Assembly: GCA_963837805.1 (NCBI GenBank)
Contig: CAWIOU010000003.1
Span: 124,001 to 188,000 of the forward strand
DNA length: 64,000 nucleotides
Direction of reading: 5' to 3'
Source: Bog-756 sp963837805
Lineage (GTDB): Bacteria; Actinomycetota; Acidimicrobiia; Acidimicrobiales; RAAP-2
Both the position numbers and the translations under genes were made by a program. The notes beneath the pieces were generated by a model. The model made no database searches, was not told the DNA's origin, and worked only from the letters and a program-made list of their open reading frames with translations. Below, piece after piece: positions 52,795 through 61,508 of this stretch. Every line of letters begins with the position of its first letter. Within the stretch, counting starts at the first letter, position 1.

Positions 52795-53016
52795 TTGTTG
52801 GGTTACACATATCCCTTGTTGAACCTCTTTTGGACCGTATTGATCTTCTTCGGCGTCGCACTGATGTTCTTCTTCATCGTCTGGTGCTTCGTCGACAACT
52901 TCCGGCGCCGTGACCATCACGGCTGGGCAAAGTTCGGATGGACGATCTTCATCCTGTTCTTCCCGATTCTCGGAGCCCTGGTTTACATCATCGCCCGCCC
53001 CGCCGACATCGAGTGA
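52795..53016 (+). CDS. PLDc_N-type two-helix membrane protein
   Basis: A 73-residue protein from TTG 52795 behind AGGAGG. Two hydrophobic helices (LLNLFWTVLIFFGVALMFFF and FGWTIFILFFPILGALVYII) flank DNFRRRDHHGWAK; the ending GALVYIIARP is the phospholipase-D nuclease N-terminal (PLDc_N) pattern. It is the first of three closely packed genes with the DUF6325 gene 16 bp downstream. Confidence 0.8.
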   Translation: MLGYTYPLLNLFWTVLIFFGVALMFFFIVWCFVDNFRRRDHHGWAKFGWTIFILFFPILGALVYIIARPADIE

Positions 53017-53032
53017 AAAGCGGAGGAACGAC

Positions 53033-53488
53033 ATGGCAACCGAAACAAAGATCGACGAGTTGGGACCGGTGGACTACCTCGTCGTCGAGTTCCCCCCCGG
53101 GGGCTCGCACTTCACCGGTGAGATGGCGACCGAGCTCAGCAAACTCATCGACGCCGGGACGGTGCGTCTGCTGGACCTGGTCATCCTGGCGAAAGACCAG
53201 GACGGCACAATTGACGCCATCGAGATGGAAGATCTCGAACACGTCGACGAGCTGAGGGTTGCCGAGACCCAACTCGCCGAGCTCCTTGCCGCCGAGGACA
53301 TCGTGAACCTCGCTGCGGCCATGAAGCCGGGAACGGTAGCCGGTGTCCTGGTTTGGGAGAACACCTGGGCCGCTCCGTTCGCGTCGGCGGCCCGACGCTC
53401 CGGCGGCCAGCTCATCGCCAACGGGAGGATACCGATCCAGGCCATACTCGCCTCGCTTGAGTCGGAAGAGACAACCTCAGGAGGTTGA
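53033..53488 (+). CDS. DUF6325/DUF1269-like protein
   Basis: A 151-residue protein from ATG 53033 behind GGAGG. DYLVVEFPPGGSHFTGEMATELSKLIDAGTVRLLDLVILAKDQDGTIDAIEMED is the family core; the Gly-rich ending is LIANGRIPIQAILASLE. Function not known. It recurs with PLDc_N and short Arg/Asp-rich proteins in actinobacteria, here in the same order. Confidence 0.8.
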   Translation: MATETKIDELGPVDYLVVEFPPGGSHFTGEMATELSKLIDAGTVRLLDLVILAKDQDGTIDAIEMEDLEHVDELRVAETQLAELLAAEDIVNLAAAMKPGTVAGVLVWENTWAAPFASAARRSGGQLIANGRIPIQAILASLESEETTSGG

Positions 53489-53489
53489 T

Positions 53490-53663
53490 ATGCCACTTCG
53501 ACCCGCACGAGCAGCCCGCCGCGGCGTGATCGGTGCTCCCGTCGCCCGTACGGCGGCCGTCGTGGGTACCGCAGCCGTAGTGACGCACGGTGTGCGTCGC
53601 CGCGAGGACCGGCGCGAAGATCGCCGGGACGACCGGCGCGAAGACCGAGAAGATAGACGCTAA
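53490..53663 (+). CDS. Small basic protein with Arg/Asp/Glu-rich tail
   Basis: A 57-residue protein starting 1 bp after the DUF6325 stop, behind AGGAGG. An N-terminal amphipathic region (ARAARRGVIGAPVARTAAVVGTAAVV) resembles a membrane-inserting helix; the tail consists of RREDRREDRRDDRRE-type repeats. Too short for family assignment, but the tight coupling makes it real. Confidence 0.65.
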   Translation: MPLRPARAARRGVIGAPVARTAAVVGTAAVVTHGVRRREDRREDRRDDRREDREDRR

Positions 53664-53766
53664 TTGCCGACGAGACGCCACGCGTCGTGCCTTGACCCCT
53701 CGGCCGGGGGGGCTCTCGAGGAGGCCGAGCGGCGCAGGATCGACCGTCATATCCGAAGGACTGCAC

Positions 53767-55185
53767 ATGAAACCAGCTCCTGACGGCGCAGGCGCACAGC
53801 ACCTCACCCCGAATGAACGGGCCGCCAAGGGGAAGGCGGCTCGTGAGGCGAACCCTCGAGCAGGGCATGCCGCCTGGTCGGCATCGCAACGGACGCTTCG
53901 CCCGATGTCCCTCCTGCTCGAGCAGGAGGAGACCCGAGTACCCGAGTTGGTCCCCATACGCCACGGCCGTATGGCCACCTCGCCGTTCGCCTATTTCCGG
54001 GGTGCCGCGCTACCGATGGCGGCGGATCTGGTCACCACGTCACAAAGTGGTCTGCGGGTCCAGCTATGTGGAGATGCCCACCTGTCGAACTTTGGCGGCT
54101 TCGCGTCGCCCGAACGTGAACTCATCTTCGATGTCAACGATTTCGACGAGACGGCTCCTGGACCGTTCGAGTGGGATGTGAAGCGGCTAGCTGCCAGCCT
54201 CGAAGTTGCCGGTCGGGCCCTGGAGTTCGACGACGACGCCAGGCAAAAGACCGTACTGCGGGGTGTGCGCACCTATCGCGAGGCGATGCGGCGGTTCGCC
54301 CAGATGCCTCGGCTCGACATCTGGTATGCCAAGCTCGATATGCCCACCATTCTCGCCCTCTGGGGCTCGGATGCCGGGGCCGGCGCCCTCAAACGACTGC
54401 AGCGAGCGAGCGGCAAGGCCGAGTCAAAGGATCACCTGAAGGCCCGTGACAAGCTCACCGGCATGAAGGACGGTGAGCTGAGGTTCCTCAGCGATCCACC
54501 TCTCCTTGTCCCGATCGAGGAGCTTTACAACCGGCCGGACGAGGCGGCACAGGTGGAGGCGGTCGTCCACGGCGCGCTTCGCTCGTACCGCCGGACGCTG
54601 GCCAAGGATCGCCGTCAGCTACTGAACGAGTATCGCTTCGTCGACCTGGCTAGAAAGGTCGTCGGCGTGGGCAGTGTGGGGACACGGTGCTGGGTGGCCC
54701 TCTTCGTTGGTCGCGACGAGTCAGATCCGCTCATGCTCCAAGTGAAGGAGGCCGAAGCTTCCGTTCTCGAGCGATTCTCTGGAAAGAGCGACGCATCCAA
54801 CCACGGCCAGCGAGTGGTCGAGGGCCAACATCTCATGCAGTCCGCCAGTGACATCTTCTTGGGTTGGCACCGGGTCGAAGCTCCGGACGGGACCCGCGAC
54901 TTCTACATGCGCCAGCTGTGGGACTGGAAGGCGTCGGCGGCCGTCGAAACCATGACCCCGGACCTGCTCGGCACCTACGCCAGCATGTGTGCCTGGACGC
55001 TGGCCCGTGCTCATGCTCGGTCGGGCGATCCGATCGCCATCGGCGCTTACCTGGGATCGAGCAAGGTGTTCGACCGGGCGCTGGCCGAATTCGCCGGTGC
55101 CTATGCCGATCAGAACGACGATGACTTCGAGATCTTCACCCGTGCCATCAAGGACGGATCCCTCGAATCGGAGATGGGCATCTAG
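53767..55185 (+). CDS. DUF2252 family protein (kinase-like fold)
   Basis: A 472-residue protein from ATG 53767. FAYFRGAALPMAADL, LCGDAHLSNFGGFASPERELIFDVNDFDE and WDVKRLAASL match DUF2252, which has a protein-kinase-like fold with GDAHLSNFG in place of the catalytic loop and DVNDFDE at the DFG-like metal site. Later VGVGSVGTRCWVALFVG and LGWHRVEAPDGTRDFYMRQLWDWK are also conserved. The substrate is unknown; phosphotransfer is inferred only. It sits among envelope and ion-transport genes. Confidence 0.9.
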   Translation: MKPAPDGAGAQHLTPNERAAKGKAAREANPRAGHAAWSASQRTLRPMSLLLEQEETRVPELVPIRHGRMATSPFAYFRGAALPMAADLVTTSQSGLRVQLCGDAHLSNFGGFASPERELIFDVNDFDETAPGPFEWDVKRLAASLEVAGRALEFDDDARQKTVLRGVRTYREAMRRFAQMPRLDIWYAKLDMPTILALWGSDAGAGALKRLQRASGKAESKDHLKARDKLTGMKDGELRFLSDPPLLVPIEELYNRPDEAAQVEAVVHGALRSYRRTLAKDRRQLLNEYRFVDLARKVVGVGSVGTRCWVALFVGRDESDPLMLQVKEAEASVLERFSGKSDASNHGQRVVEGQHLMQSASDIFLGWHRVEAPDGTRDFYMRQLWDWKASAAVETMTPDLLGTYASMCAWTLARAHARSGDPIAIGAYLGSSKVFDRALAEFAGAYADQNDDDFEIFTRAIKDGSLESEMGI

Positions 55186-55382
55186 CCCGGTGACGAAGAG
55201 TTGATACAGGGCCGTGCGGCGTCGATCGAGCGTGACCACCAGGCTCTGCCCGGAGCCGTCGTATTAGACGCCATTGCCGCTGAAAGCGGTGGCTGAGTGC
55301 CAGATCGGGCCCCCGCGGAGGGGGGGCGGCCGAAGGAGGTGCAGACACCAAACAACAGCACCTTAGGAGCGGATCCGGACTG

Positions 55383-56798
55383 ATGGACGATCACCCCGAC
55401 AATCGCACCGCGGTAGACGACTCATCTCCACCCGATCCCGACACCTTGCTGCTCAGCAAGGACTACCGGGTACTCCTTGTGTTCGCGGCAATGATCGGCG
55501 TCTTGGTGTCCCTCGCCTCATGGGGATATCTCGAGCTGATCCACTACCTGCAGGAGTGGCTCTACAAGGATCTACCGAACGGGCTCGATTTGTCTCCCGT
55601 GCCGACGTGGTGGCCGTTGCCCGTGCTGGCCGTCGCCTCGGTGCCCATCGCCATCGCCATAGCTCGCCTTCCTGGAAGCGGCGGCCATAAGCCGGCCGAA
55701 GGACTCAAGCCCGGTCCTCCCACCCAGCCGCGCGAGCTTCCCGGGGTTCTGCTCGCATCGCTCGCCTCGATCGGGTTCGGAATGGTCCTCGGTCCAGAGG
55801 CTCCACTGATCGCACTCGCCGGCGGTTTGGGAATCCTCGCAATCCGATCGGCCCGTAAAGACGCACCGGACCAGGTTCTAGCTCTCATTGCCGCGGCAGC
55901 GAGCTTTGCCGCAATGTCCTCTCTCTTCGGCTCTCCAATCGTCGGAGCCGTGATCATCATTGAGGCGGCGGGCTTGGGAGGCGCGACTCTTCCTGTCATT
56001 CTACTGCCGGGCCTATTGGCCGCCGGTATCGGCTCCCTCGTCTTCATCGGCATGGGGTCATTGACGGGTCTGAGCTCGAGCGCGTACGCCATCCCACCCT
56101 TGTCGCTGCCCAAATACCACACGCCGACGCTATCGGCCTTCGGGTGGACGATTCTCCTCGCCGCAATCGTCGCCGTGGTTATCTTCGTCATCGCACGGAT
56201 CGGGTTGGTGGTCAACGCGGCGACGTTGCGCCGTCCGTTCGTTGTTGTCCCGCTTGCCGCCCTCACGGTCGGAGCGTTGGCGATTGTCTTCGGGCACCTA
56301 AGCGGCAAGCCCGAGGACTTGGTCCTTTTCTCAGGCCAAGACACGATGGGGGCGGTGGTCAACCAGGCCGCCTCATTTTCTCAAAAGGCCTTTGCCTTGT
56401 TCCTGATATTCAAGGGCCTTGCGTACAGCGTGTCGCTGGGCAGCGCTCGTGGGGGCCCCACCTTTCCGGCCATGTTCCTCGGCATCGTTGCGGGGCTGCT
56501 GTGCGCTCACCTTCCGGGATTCTCCGAGGAGCCTGCGGTGGCGGCACTAATGGGAGCGGCGACGGTCTCGATCCTCCGACTTCCTTTGGCCTCGATCATC
56601 ATCGCCATAGTGGTTTCACAAGCGGGGGCCTCCACGACACCACTAATCGTTGTGGCGGTCGTCGTCGCCTATCTGGTGGTCCTAGGCCTATCGGCTTCAC
56701 GCTCCTCGGACTCCCCCAGGCCCTTGATCGCGAACGCACCGAGCGCTGACGGCCAAGGTGCCTCACCCGGAACTGCCACAGACGAGATCCAACAGTGA
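55383..56798 (+). CDS. ClC-family chloride channel/transporter
   Basis: A 471-residue membrane protein. The ClC signatures are altered but recognisable: PGSGGHKP for GSGIP, VLGPEAPLIALAGG for GREGP, and SARGGPTFPAMFLG for GxFxP. The gating Glu of GPEAP is retained, suggesting H+/Cl- exchange or channel activity. No cytoplasmic CBS domains. The ATG at 55383 lies just after CGGACTG; ribosome site weak. Neighbours are other membrane ion-handling genes. Confidence 0.9.
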   Translation: MDDHPDNRTAVDDSSPPDPDTLLLSKDYRVLLVFAAMIGVLVSLASWGYLELIHYLQEWLYKDLPNGLDLSPVPTWWPLPVLAVASVPIAIAIARLPGSGGHKPAEGLKPGPPTQPRELPGVLLASLASIGFGMVLGPEAPLIALAGGLGILAIRSARKDAPDQVLALIAAAASFAAMSSLFGSPIVGAVIIIEAAGLGGATLPVILLPGLLAAGIGSLVFIGMGSLTGLSSSAYAIPPLSLPKYHTPTLSAFGWTILLAAIVAVVIFVIARIGLVVNAATLRRPFVVVPLAALTVGALAIVFGHLSGKPEDLVLFSGQDTMGAVVNQAASFSQKAFALFLIFKGLAYSVSLGSARGGPTFPAMFLGIVAGLLCAHLPGFSEEPAVAALMGAATVSILRLPLASIIIAIVVSQAGASTTPLIVVAVVVAYLVVLGLSASRSSDSPRPLIANAPSADGQGASPGTATDEIQQ

Positions 56799-56866
56799 AA
56801 GGGGCATGCCAACGTCCCCTCCGGCCTCGTACGGGTTGGGCCACTCTACGCACGGGCGACTAGTCG

Positions 56867-57605
56867 ATGCCTTCGTCCACCGCCGGGTCATTCCGTCCAC
56901 CGACATTCGAGTCCGTCTATGAATTCGAGAGCTATGGCGGCGTGTTGATCCTCATCGTGTTTACCTATGTGCTCTCGATCAACCTGTTCGAGTCTTGGGG
57001 CTTATCGATCATTCTTGTCGTGCAGATAGCCACCAGTCTCCATCATCCTTCGAATCTCGCGAGCACCCCATCTGATTCGAGTAGTTGCCGCCGCCAGTCT
57101 TCTCGTTGCTGTCGCGGCGGCCATCTTGGGTCTGATTCTCCATCGCGAGGTCGCAGACAGGTTCTTGCCAGCGGTCAGTGGTCTCCTCTATCTGGTCGCA
57201 CCAGTCTCGATCTTGGGTCATCTGATCCGCAGGACGGTGGTGGATCAAGAAACCGTCTTAGGTGCAGTGTCCGCCTACCTGCTGATCGGAATGTTCTTCG
57301 CGTTTGTCTATCGTGCCGCCGCTGCCAACGAGGCAACGGCCTTCTTCGGCGCTCAGGGCAATGGGACATTCGCGCAGGACTTGTTCTTTTCCTTCACGAC
57401 GCTCACGACGACGGGATACGGAAACCTCGTCCCGGCCGAGAATCCAGGCCAGAGTTTTGCGCTGGCCGAAATGCTCATCGGCCAACTGTTCCTCGTGACC
57501 GCGGTCGCCAAGGTCATCAATTCATACCAACCGGCGAGGCGTCGACTCGTTGTCGAGGAGTCGGACTCGGCGAGTGACGATCCTCATCCAGACGATGACT
57601 CGTAA
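56867..57605 (+). pseudogene. Two-helix potassium channel, single-base frameshift
   Basis: Residues 1-56 (MPSSTAGSFRPPTFESVYEF to IILVVQIAT) form an N-terminal helix in one frame. From 57036 the next frame reads VSIILRISRAPHLIRVVAAA, two further helices, and the pore FFSFTTLTTTGYGNLVPAE with the potassium filter TGYGN. The join at ACC-A-GTC (extra A at about 57035) is consistent with one inserted base; the two halves together match one actinobacterial channel type. It may be an assembly error. If real, the pore part from 57126 might still be made. Confidence 0.75.
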
Positions 57606-57692
57606 GAAAAGAGCGGGGCTGACGCCCGTAGAGTCCCCGGCCAGCCCTGTGGACTCAGTCGTTGGATGTGGTGCGAGCAGGGACCGAAAGCA

Positions 57693-58625
57693 ATGACTCC
57701 AACGGACGAGTCCGGCTGGGGCCTGGGTGGCATCCCCCTTCCAAAGAGAGTACGGCGCGGCGTCAAGTCGCTCGAACGTACCTACTCAGGTTCTTCGGTC
57801 GAGCATCTGTGGAATCGGCTCAATGACATGGACTTCATCAACAAGGGAATGCTCTTTGCTGCTGTGCTCCTGTTGTGTTTCTTTCCATTTATTATTGTCG
57901 GGAACGCGCTTGCCGGGCAGTCGGCAGTGACGGGCTTGGTCCGCCACCTTGGTCTGAATCAAGAGGCAGCCAAAGACGTAAGCGGGCTCTTCGCGTCCTC
58001 CTCTGCAACTTCTAATGCGGTGACCGGAACCGCCTACCTGTTCTTTATTCTTGGGGGAATCGCGGCAGCGAGCGGAGTGCAAGACCTCTATGAACGCTCG
58101 TTCGAGTTGAAGGCTGGAGGTCTAAAGGACGTCGGCCGTCGGTTCGTATGGCTCTTGGTGACCGTTGGCTGCGTCTCTCTTGCCGCGGTGGCTGGGCCTT
58201 GGTTGCGCAATGCCGTTGGTCTGTGGTTGGTTGCCATTTTGGCGCTCGTCGGACTGACGTTCTTCTGGTGGGGGACGATGTGGTTCCTGCTTTCAGCGAG
58301 GGTGTCATGGCGCGCCCTGCTGCCATCCGCAGTGGCAACGGCGCTGTTCTGGGTGGGAATGGAGGCGGTGTTCTCATTGATCTTCTCCGGAACGATCATT
58401 TCTGACGACAAGAAGTACGGTCCGATCGGCGTTGTGTTCGCCCTCATGTCCTGGCTGATCGCCATCGGTGTCGTCATCATCCTGGGCGCAGTGGTCGGAG
58501 TTGTCTGGCGGGAACGTGATCTGTCTTTCTCGCGGGCCTACCACTGGCTGATGCGATCACGCCGAAAAGAGAATGGGCGGACAGTTTCCCGCGAGGGGGA
58601 TGGGGCGACGAAGAAGGATCCATGA
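57693..58625 (+). CDS. YihY/BrkB family membrane protein
   Basis: A 310-residue protein with six hydrophobic segments; ATG 57693 is chosen over the upstream start 57666. FINKGMLFAAVLLLCFFPFIIVGNAL, YLFFILGGIAAASGVQDLYERSFE and KYGPIGVVFALMSWLIAIGVVIILGAVVGVVW define the family, sometimes called ribonuclease BN-like although RNase activity is not established. The tail is basic and hydrophilic. It ends the run of envelope genes. Confidence 0.85.
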   Translation: MTPTDESGWGLGGIPLPKRVRRGVKSLERTYSGSSVEHLWNRLNDMDFINKGMLFAAVLLLCFFPFIIVGNALAGQSAVTGLVRHLGLNQEAAKDVSGLFASSSATSNAVTGTAYLFFILGGIAAASGVQDLYERSFELKAGGLKDVGRRFVWLLVTVGCVSLAAVAGPWLRNAVGLWLVAILALVGLTFFWWGTMWFLLSARVSWRALLPSAVATALFWVGMEAVFSLIFSGTIISDDKKYGPIGVVFALMSWLIAIGVVIILGAVVGVVWRERDLSFSRAYHWLMRSRRKENGRTVSREGDGATKKDP

Positions 58626-58810
58626 TCCCGCCCTTCTCATCGGCCTATTGATACGAGCGGCCTCCGTCCACATGTTGCCGCGAAAGGCGAGGTAGCGGTG
58701 CCTGGGATCCCTGGTGGAGGCCGTTAAGCGACCTGGGGTTACCCTCGCCCGAGGTCGCTCACCGCGATCGGCAACGTAGCCTCAAGCAATCTGGGGGGCT
58801 GGATCATGGA

Positions 58811-58833
58811 ACTTCAGCTTCATAGGCTGAGGT
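58811..58833. terminator. Dispersed hairpin family copy
   Basis: ACTTCAGC and GCTGAGGT pair (one T-G wobble) around TTCATAG. It lies between the convergent ends of YihY and the anti-sigma gene. Confidence 0.6.
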
Positions 58834-58847
58834 CAAAGGCAGATCGG

Positions 58848-58868
58848 CCTCAGCTCGTCGGGCTCAGG
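58848..58868. terminator. Dispersed hairpin family copy, mismatched
   Basis: CCTCAGC and GCTCAGG flank TCGTCGG with one internal mismatch. It follows the previous copy by 14 bp, as with the tandem pair at 38870-38915. Confidence 0.4.
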
Positions 58869-58957
58869 TCCTGAAGGGAATCCTGAGCAGTTTCAGATCT
58901 CGAGCTCCTGGGAGATTGAACGAGGCTCGAATTGGATTGTCCTCCGGACTGATTGTC

Positions 58958-59212
58958 CTATTCGGATCGCCAGCGTCGATACAGATCGATGAGATCCTGT
59001 TTCGCCTCGGGGGTCAGCTCCTCTGGGTCCACAGCGCCTGTCAGTTCGATGGTCATCCTGATCTGCTCAAGGTACGCAGAACAGTTGGGACATCCCCGAA
59101 GGTGAGATTCGAATCGGCGCCGGTCTCGGCGGGAAAGAGCTCCCTCCAGATACTCGGTCACCATCTCGACAGCCTGCTGGCACACAATGTCCCTTCGTCG
59201 CAGTGTCAGCAT
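58958..59212 (-). CDS. Zinc-binding anti-sigma factor
   Basis: An 84-residue ZAS-type anti-sigma factor. CQQAVEMVTEYLEGALSRRDRRRFESHLRGCPNCSAYLEQIR carries the His-x3-Cys-x2-Cys zinc site. It starts 3 bp after the sigma gene stop, so the two are co-translated. No transmembrane helix: a soluble, possibly thiol-sensing inhibitor of the ECF factor. Confidence 0.9.
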   Translation of the reverse strand: MLTLRRRDIVCQQAVEMVTEYLEGALSRRDRRRFESHLRGCPNCSAYLEQIRMTIELTGAVDPEELTPEAKQDLIDLYRRWRSE

Positions 59213-59215
59213 CGT

Positions 59216-59803
59216 TCAGTCCTCGTCCATTCTGGCTTCGAAGATCCCGCGCAAGGTGGACCGCCCCCGATGCAGCAAGATCCGTTGATTGCCACTGCTA
59301 ATCCCCAGGGCTGAGCAGGTCTCACTGCTCGTGAGGCCTTCGACGTCCCGTAGCACAACGACTTCGCGCTGGCGCGGTGGCAGATCGGCGAGGGCGGCGT
59401 TGAGGATCGGCGCCAGTGCGGCTGCATCAAGCCGATCATCGCTCTCATCGGGCCATCGCTCTAGAGGATCGGCCCACTGGCCTTGCGCGTCGAAACGGGA
59501 TGGATCGACAGCGTGCAGGACTTCGACCGGCGTGCTCGGATGCTCCGAGGAACCAGCAGAGCGAGCTCGGTTGACGAGAATGCTGAAGAGCCAGGTCTTG
59601 AATGATGACCGACCCTCGAATCGTTCGATTCCACGGACCACGCCCAGCCAGGTGTCCTGAACCACCTCCTCGGCGATCGCATCACTGGAAACCATGGAGC
59701 GGGCGAGGCGAAGCATGGACGGCTGGTAACGAGCTACGAGCATCACGAAGGCCTCTTCGTCACCGCTGCACAGCCGGTTGAGTTGCTCGACGTCCATCTC
59801 CAC
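59216..59803 (-). CDS. ECF-family RNA polymerase sigma factor
   Basis: A 195-residue protein. Region 2 reads RYQPSMLRLARSMVSSDAIAEEVVQDTWLGVVRGIERFEGRSSFKTWLFSILVNRARS; region 4 is LADLPPRQREVVVLRDVEGLTSSETCSALGISSGNQRILLHRGRSTLR. With the downstream ZAS protein it forms an on-off stress switch. It is divergent from the exported propeller gene at 60036, which may belong to its regulon. Confidence 0.9.
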   Translation of the reverse strand: MEMDVEQLNRLCSGDEEAFVMLVARYQPSMLRLARSMVSSDAIAEEVVQDTWLGVVRGIERFEGRSSFKTWLFSILVNRARSAGSSEHPSTPVEVLHAVDPSRFDAQGQWADPLERWPDESDDRLDAAALAPILNAALADLPPRQREVVVLRDVEGLTSSETCSALGISSGNQRILLHRGRSTLRGIFEARMDED

Positions 59804-60035
59804 GGCTCGAAGCCTATGGCGCAGTGGCTACATCCTGGGCGCGCCCTTGTGTGGGGCCCTCTCGGTGGTTGGTTGCTATCGGTCGTCTGCCGCATAGACA
59901 TGTTCTCGTAGTCCTCAGGCCACCAAAAAGCGTTACGGGAGAGATGGCACCCGATTCTGCAACCGAAACCCGCGTACGGTTTTCCTCAATCGGAGACTGT
60001 GTTTGGACAGCTTCAATCTCGACAAAGGAGAAGTA

Positions 60036-61187
60036 ATGAGACGATTCACTCGTTTGGCAGTGGGGGCCGGCCTGGTTCTCGGACTGTCGGCCCTGGTGGC
60101 GCCGGTTGCCGCCGGCGCCCATGGGTTTCACCATGGGCCACCCTTCGGTGGCGGCAGCCAGGTGGTCTTTGTACAGACCGACAACACGGCCGGTAATCAA
60201 GTAGCCGCCTACGACCGGGCCAACAACGGTACCTTGACCTTGGAGAACACGTACAACACTGACGGCCTGGGTGGGGCCCTCAACGGCTCCCATGTCGATC
60301 ACCTCGGTTCTCAAGGCTCGCTCAATTTCGACCCGAGGAACGACTCCCTCTACGCCGTCAATGCCGGCAGCAATACCGTCTCGGTGTTCTCAGTCCGGGG
60401 CGATGACCTGACACTGCGGCAGGTGGTGAGCTCGGGTGGGACCTTCCCGGTCAGCGTGGCCGTGCACGGCGACCTGGTCTCGGTTCTCAACGCCCGAAAT
60501 GGTGGGTCGGTGCAGGAGTATTACGCCTTCTGCGGCCATCTGTTTCCTGTCCCGGGTGCGAATCGAGCCTTGGGTCTGACCATTCCGACCGACACCACGG
60601 AGTTCACGCACACACCCGGACAAGTCGCCTACTCGCCGGACGGCACGAAGCTGCTCGTGACGACGAAGGCCAGTTCCAATGCGGTGGACGTATTCGACGT
60701 TGGATTCTTTGGGAACCTGTCACCTTCGCCAGTGGTCAACTTGCTCCCCGGAACAGTTCCCTTTGCCATCACCTTTGACCGCGCCGGTCACCTGGTGATT
60801 GCCGAAGCTGGACCAAGTGCCCTGGCCACCTTCAGCCTCAACTGGAATGGATCCATCACTCAACTCGATTCGCTGGCCAGCGGCCAGACGGGTCTGTGCT
60901 GGGTTGCTCCCGCCGGATCGCTGTTCTTCACGGGCAATACTGCCGCCAACTCGACAAGTGGGTATCAAACCAACACCGGCGGTCAACTGACCCTGCTCGG
61001 GGCCACCCCAACCGACCCTGGAACGGTTGATGCTTCGGCTACGTCCAATGGTCATTTCCTCTATGTCCAGACCGGAGGTAACGGGATCGTCGACGAGTTC
61101 CAGGTCAACGCCAACGGAAGCCTCACCGAGATCGGCTCCGTGACGGTGGCGGGCGCTGCGGGCGGCCAAGGTATCGCCGCCTCCTAG
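60036..61187 (+). CDS. Exported lactonase-like beta-propeller protein
   Basis: A 383-residue protein; ATG 60036 follows AAGGAG. Signal peptide about 1-28 (ending PVAAGAHG). The repeats VVFVQTDNTAGNQVAAYDRANNGTL, SLYAVNAGSNTVSVFSV, FAITFDRAGHLVIAEAG and HFLYVQTGGNGIVDEFQVNANG are a seven-bladed propeller as in 6-phosphogluconolactonase-like and YVTN proteins. Export indicates a role outside the cytoplasm, so glycolytic lactonase activity is unlikely. Divergent from the ECF sigma gene and followed by a strong terminator. Confidence 0.8.
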   Translation: MRRFTRLAVGAGLVLGLSALVAPVAAGAHGFHHGPPFGGGSQVVFVQTDNTAGNQVAAYDRANNGTLTLENTYNTDGLGGALNGSHVDHLGSQGSLNFDPRNDSLYAVNAGSNTVSVFSVRGDDLTLRQVVSSGGTFPVSVAVHGDLVSVLNARNGGSVQEYYAFCGHLFPVPGANRALGLTIPTDTTEFTHTPGQVAYSPDGTKLLVTTKASSNAVDVFDVGFFGNLSPSPVVNLLPGTVPFAITFDRAGHLVIAEAGPSALATFSLNWNGSITQLDSLASGQTGLCWVAPAGSLFFTGNTAANSTSGYQTNTGGQLTLLGATPTDPGTVDASATSNGHFLYVQTGGNGIVDEFQVNANGSLTEIGSVTVAGAAGGQGIAAS

Positions 61188-61204
61188 CAACCCAACCTCT
61201 CTCG

Positions 61205-61240
61205 AACGGCGGCGCCCAGATCGGTTGGGGCGCCGCCGTT
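61205..61240. terminator. Strong stem-loop terminator
   Basis: A perfect 12-bp stem (AACGGCGGCGCC with GGCGCCGCCGTT) enclosing 12 nt, 17 bp after the propeller gene stop. Confidence 0.8.
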
Positions 61241-61326
61241 CACTGGAAACGGTTGGGCAGTCGCACAGTCGCAGCTGGTTAGGCGAGGACCATGGTCTGG
61301 CAGCCGAGCTGAGGACCCGTCGGAGT

Positions 61327-61345
61327 CTCAGCCTCATGAGCTGAG
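61327..61345. terminator. Dispersed hairpin family copy
   Basis: CTCAGC and GCTGAG flank CTCATGA. It lies between the convergent ends at 61187 and 61591. Confidence 0.6.
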
Positions 61346-61460
61346 GGGGTTCTGCCACCAGCAGTTTGGGATTTGCCGAAGCTTGCTGAGCGGACGGTGC
61401 TTCTCCTCTTGCCCCTTGTGGCTGGGTCCGGGGGACTCACTGCGACGACGGTTCCTGAAA

Positions 61461-61508
61461 CAGTCCAGGGGAGAGTCGAGACTCGTGTCCCACCTCTCCC
61501 CTGGACTG
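61461..61508. terminator. Long perfect stem-loop, probably terminating the beta-helix gene
   Basis: A perfect 15-bp stem (CAGTCCAGGGGAGAG with CTCTCCCCTGGACTG) around 18 nt. It lies 82 bp beyond the stop of the minus-strand beta-helix gene, and a pyrimidine-rich stretch flanks its right side on the plus strand. Confidence 0.75.

Larger units (their letters stand above)
58626..58957. other. Gap with two hairpins between convergent genes
   Basis: About 330 bp between the YihY and anti-sigma gene ends. It contains two dispersed-hairpin copies at 58811-58833 and 58848-58868; no gene is seen. Confidence 0.5.
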
